DNA of 64,000 nucleotides from Shewanella sp. 10N.286.48.A6 (GTDB taxonomy: Bacteria > Pseudomonadota > Gammaproteobacteria > Enterobacterales > Shewanellaceae), in contig NZ_MCVI01000045.1 in assembly GCF_002873135.1 (NCBI RefSeq), positions 32,351-96,350 of the forward strand. Reading direction: 5' to 3'. The position numbers were made by a program, and so were the translations under genes. The notes under the pieces are model-generated. The model was given only the letters and a program-made list of their open reading frames with translations, searched no databases and had not been told where the DNA came from. Below, one piece after another: positions 63,147 through 64,000 of this stretch (position 1 is the stretch's first letter; each line of letters opens with the position of its first letter).

Positions 63147-64000
63147 ATGTCAAATGATAACCTGTCTAATAATCCTGAAAATGATGCTCTTAATGATGCT
63201 GTTGAACAAGTAAACACAGAAGACTCGACGGTTTCATCATCTAAGGCTGAGAATAATCAATCAACAGTCACCAATACTGTTGCGACTGCGACATCATCGG
63301 TAGACATACAAACGGCAGAAGAAAGCTTGGCTCCTTCAGGCGGCTCAGAATCATCAACAGATGACTCTCAAACTGATGATGCAGAGGCCGCCAATGCCGA
63401 GGCTTCTTCTGCAGCCCCTAGTTCAACAGATTCTCAATCATCAGCTGTTGAAAGCTCAACCTCAGATGCTGATACGGAAGCAGCTAGTAGCTCTGCGGCC
63501 GAAGGGGCAGCTAATGCAGCCCCTGAAGAGGCTGTATCTTCAGGCGCCCAAAGTATCGGTGGGGCTGAAGGTGCTTCAACTAGTTCAGGTGCGCCATCTT
63601 CGTCAGCAACTGCGTCTGCAGCAACACCATCAAGTGCAAATAGCGAAACTGAAATATCTGATGGCGCCTCATCAACAGATGCAAGCACTGCGACCAACAG
63701 TGAGACTTTTGAGGTAAATGTTTCAAGTGATAACAATGCTGATGGTCAGATAGACGCTGATGATCTACCTACCACAGATACGACTACTGACTCGATGAGT
63801 TTTAATGTGGATGTGACCGCGGTAAATGATGCTGCCGAGGTAGAAGACCAAGCTTTCTCAATGAATGAAGACGGCGTAATCATCATTACCGATGAGCAGC
63901 TGCTGGCAGGTGCTACCGACGTAGATGGTGATGACCTGCTAATTGATTCAGTTACCTACACCGGCACTGACGGTGTCCTTACCGACAACGGTGATGGTAC
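63147..64000 (+). CDS. Large cadherin-like adhesin, N-terminal part (runs off the window)
   Basis: At least 284 codons from ATG 63147 (a frame not flagged by the ORF caller because it has no stop). Residues 1-190 are extremely rich in Ser, Ala, Glu, Asp and Thr ([20 protein letters not shown]), with no hydrophobic signal peptide. From about 190 the sequence becomes a DxNADGxIDxDD element, then [24 protein letters not shown] and [18 protein letters not shown], the start of a cadherin-like/VCBS-type tandem repeat. Such genes encode very large type-I-secreted surface proteins used for biofilm and cell contact. No retention module of LapA type is seen. The ribosome-binding site is weak (AGG). A perfect FNR-type site lies upstream. 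Confidence 0.8.
   Translation, partial: MSNDNLSNNPENDALNDAVEQVNTEDSTVSSSKAENNQSTVTNTVATATSSVDIQTAEESLAPSGGSESSTDDSQTDDAEAANAEASSAAPSSTDSQSSAVESSTSDADTEAASSSAAEGAANAAPEEAVSSGAQSIGGAEGASTSSGAPSSSATASAATPSSANSETEISDGASSTDASTATNSETFEVNVSSDNNADGQIDADDLPTTDTTTDSMSFNVDVTAVNDAAEVEDQAFSMNEDGVIIITDEQLLAGATDVDGDDLLIDSVTYTGTDGVLTDNGDG

Noticed and set aside
63361..63736. Open frames on both strands within the adhesin start
   Set aside because: They are artefacts of the low-complexity GCA/TCA-rich sequence; the frame from 63147 continues to the end of the window and joins a recognised repeat.

Overview
The window reads as an ordinary chromosomal segment of a marine gammaproteobacterium, most likely Shewanella or a close relative. 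The case rests on gene order and protein families. A block runs mrcB-hrpB-thpR-sfsA-dksA-gluQ-pcnB-folK-panB-panC in the Escherichia coli order, broken only by pepB and a GGDEF/EAL gene. prfB-lysS, hpt-yadG-yadH and yheT/yheS/yheV pairings are also present. Families such as DUF3581, TIGR02444 and a four-part formate dehydrogenase fusion fit Shewanella. The genus is inference; no rRNA or tRNA gene was seen.

Layout. 1-5200: yheT fragment, a Tat-exported small protein with a GMC oxidoreductase (probable periplasmic dehydrogenase), a TIGR02444 gene, the ABC-F ATPase yheS and the zinc-ribbon gene yheV. 5300-6510: a small exported protein and an array of decayed copies of the panC 3' end. 6511-22376: the housekeeping block (pantothenate and folate synthesis, RNA polyadenylation, tRNA modification, stringent response, peptidoglycan synthesis). 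22530-29451: a Fur-controlled TonB receptor, DUF3581, a glycine-zipper protein, a LprI-MliC lysozyme-inhibitor-like protein, OhrR and a ChrA transporter. 29542-33774: a 1410-residue formate dehydrogenase fused to a GltD-like flavoprotein. 34400-37013: prfB (with its programmed +1 frameshift) and lysS. 37148-37792: a non-coding element with 28-bp terminal inverted repeats. 37916-49775: a PQQ-type sugar dehydrogenase, pyrC, a large cadherin-like lipoprotein, rluF, a GNAT acetyltransferase, membrane proteins, and a MarR/MFS pair around a palindromic operator. 50212-54685: two tandem alkaline phosphatases followed by a small exported protein. 54964-62303: a DEAD-box helicase, a VOC protein, a NaChBac-like sodium channel, mpl, ubiX, hpt and yadGH. 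63147-end: the start of a very large, probably secreted adhesin, with a perfect FNR/EtrA-type site upstream.

How the genes work together. The pcnB-folK-panB-panC genes form one leftward operon. yadG/yadH overlap as an ABC exporter, and prfB-lysS are a rightward pair. The two phosphatases and their follower look like a phosphate-scavenging unit. Most other genes are single units separated by clear hairpin terminators.

Most notable observations: (1) pcnB appears to start at AUU, which adds 32 residues that match the known E. coli PcnB N-terminus; (2) three degenerate units of hairpin plus panC tail lie downstream of panC; (3) the 645-bp inverted-repeat element after lysS is mobile-element-like but encodes nothing; (4) the downstream phosphatase has gained a lipoprotein anchor and a collagen-like stalk; (5) the formate dehydrogenase has a histidine-rich insertion within its 2Fe-2S loop. 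I did not find a clearly new defence or biosynthetic system; the inverted-repeat element and the panC-tail array are the least explained structures.
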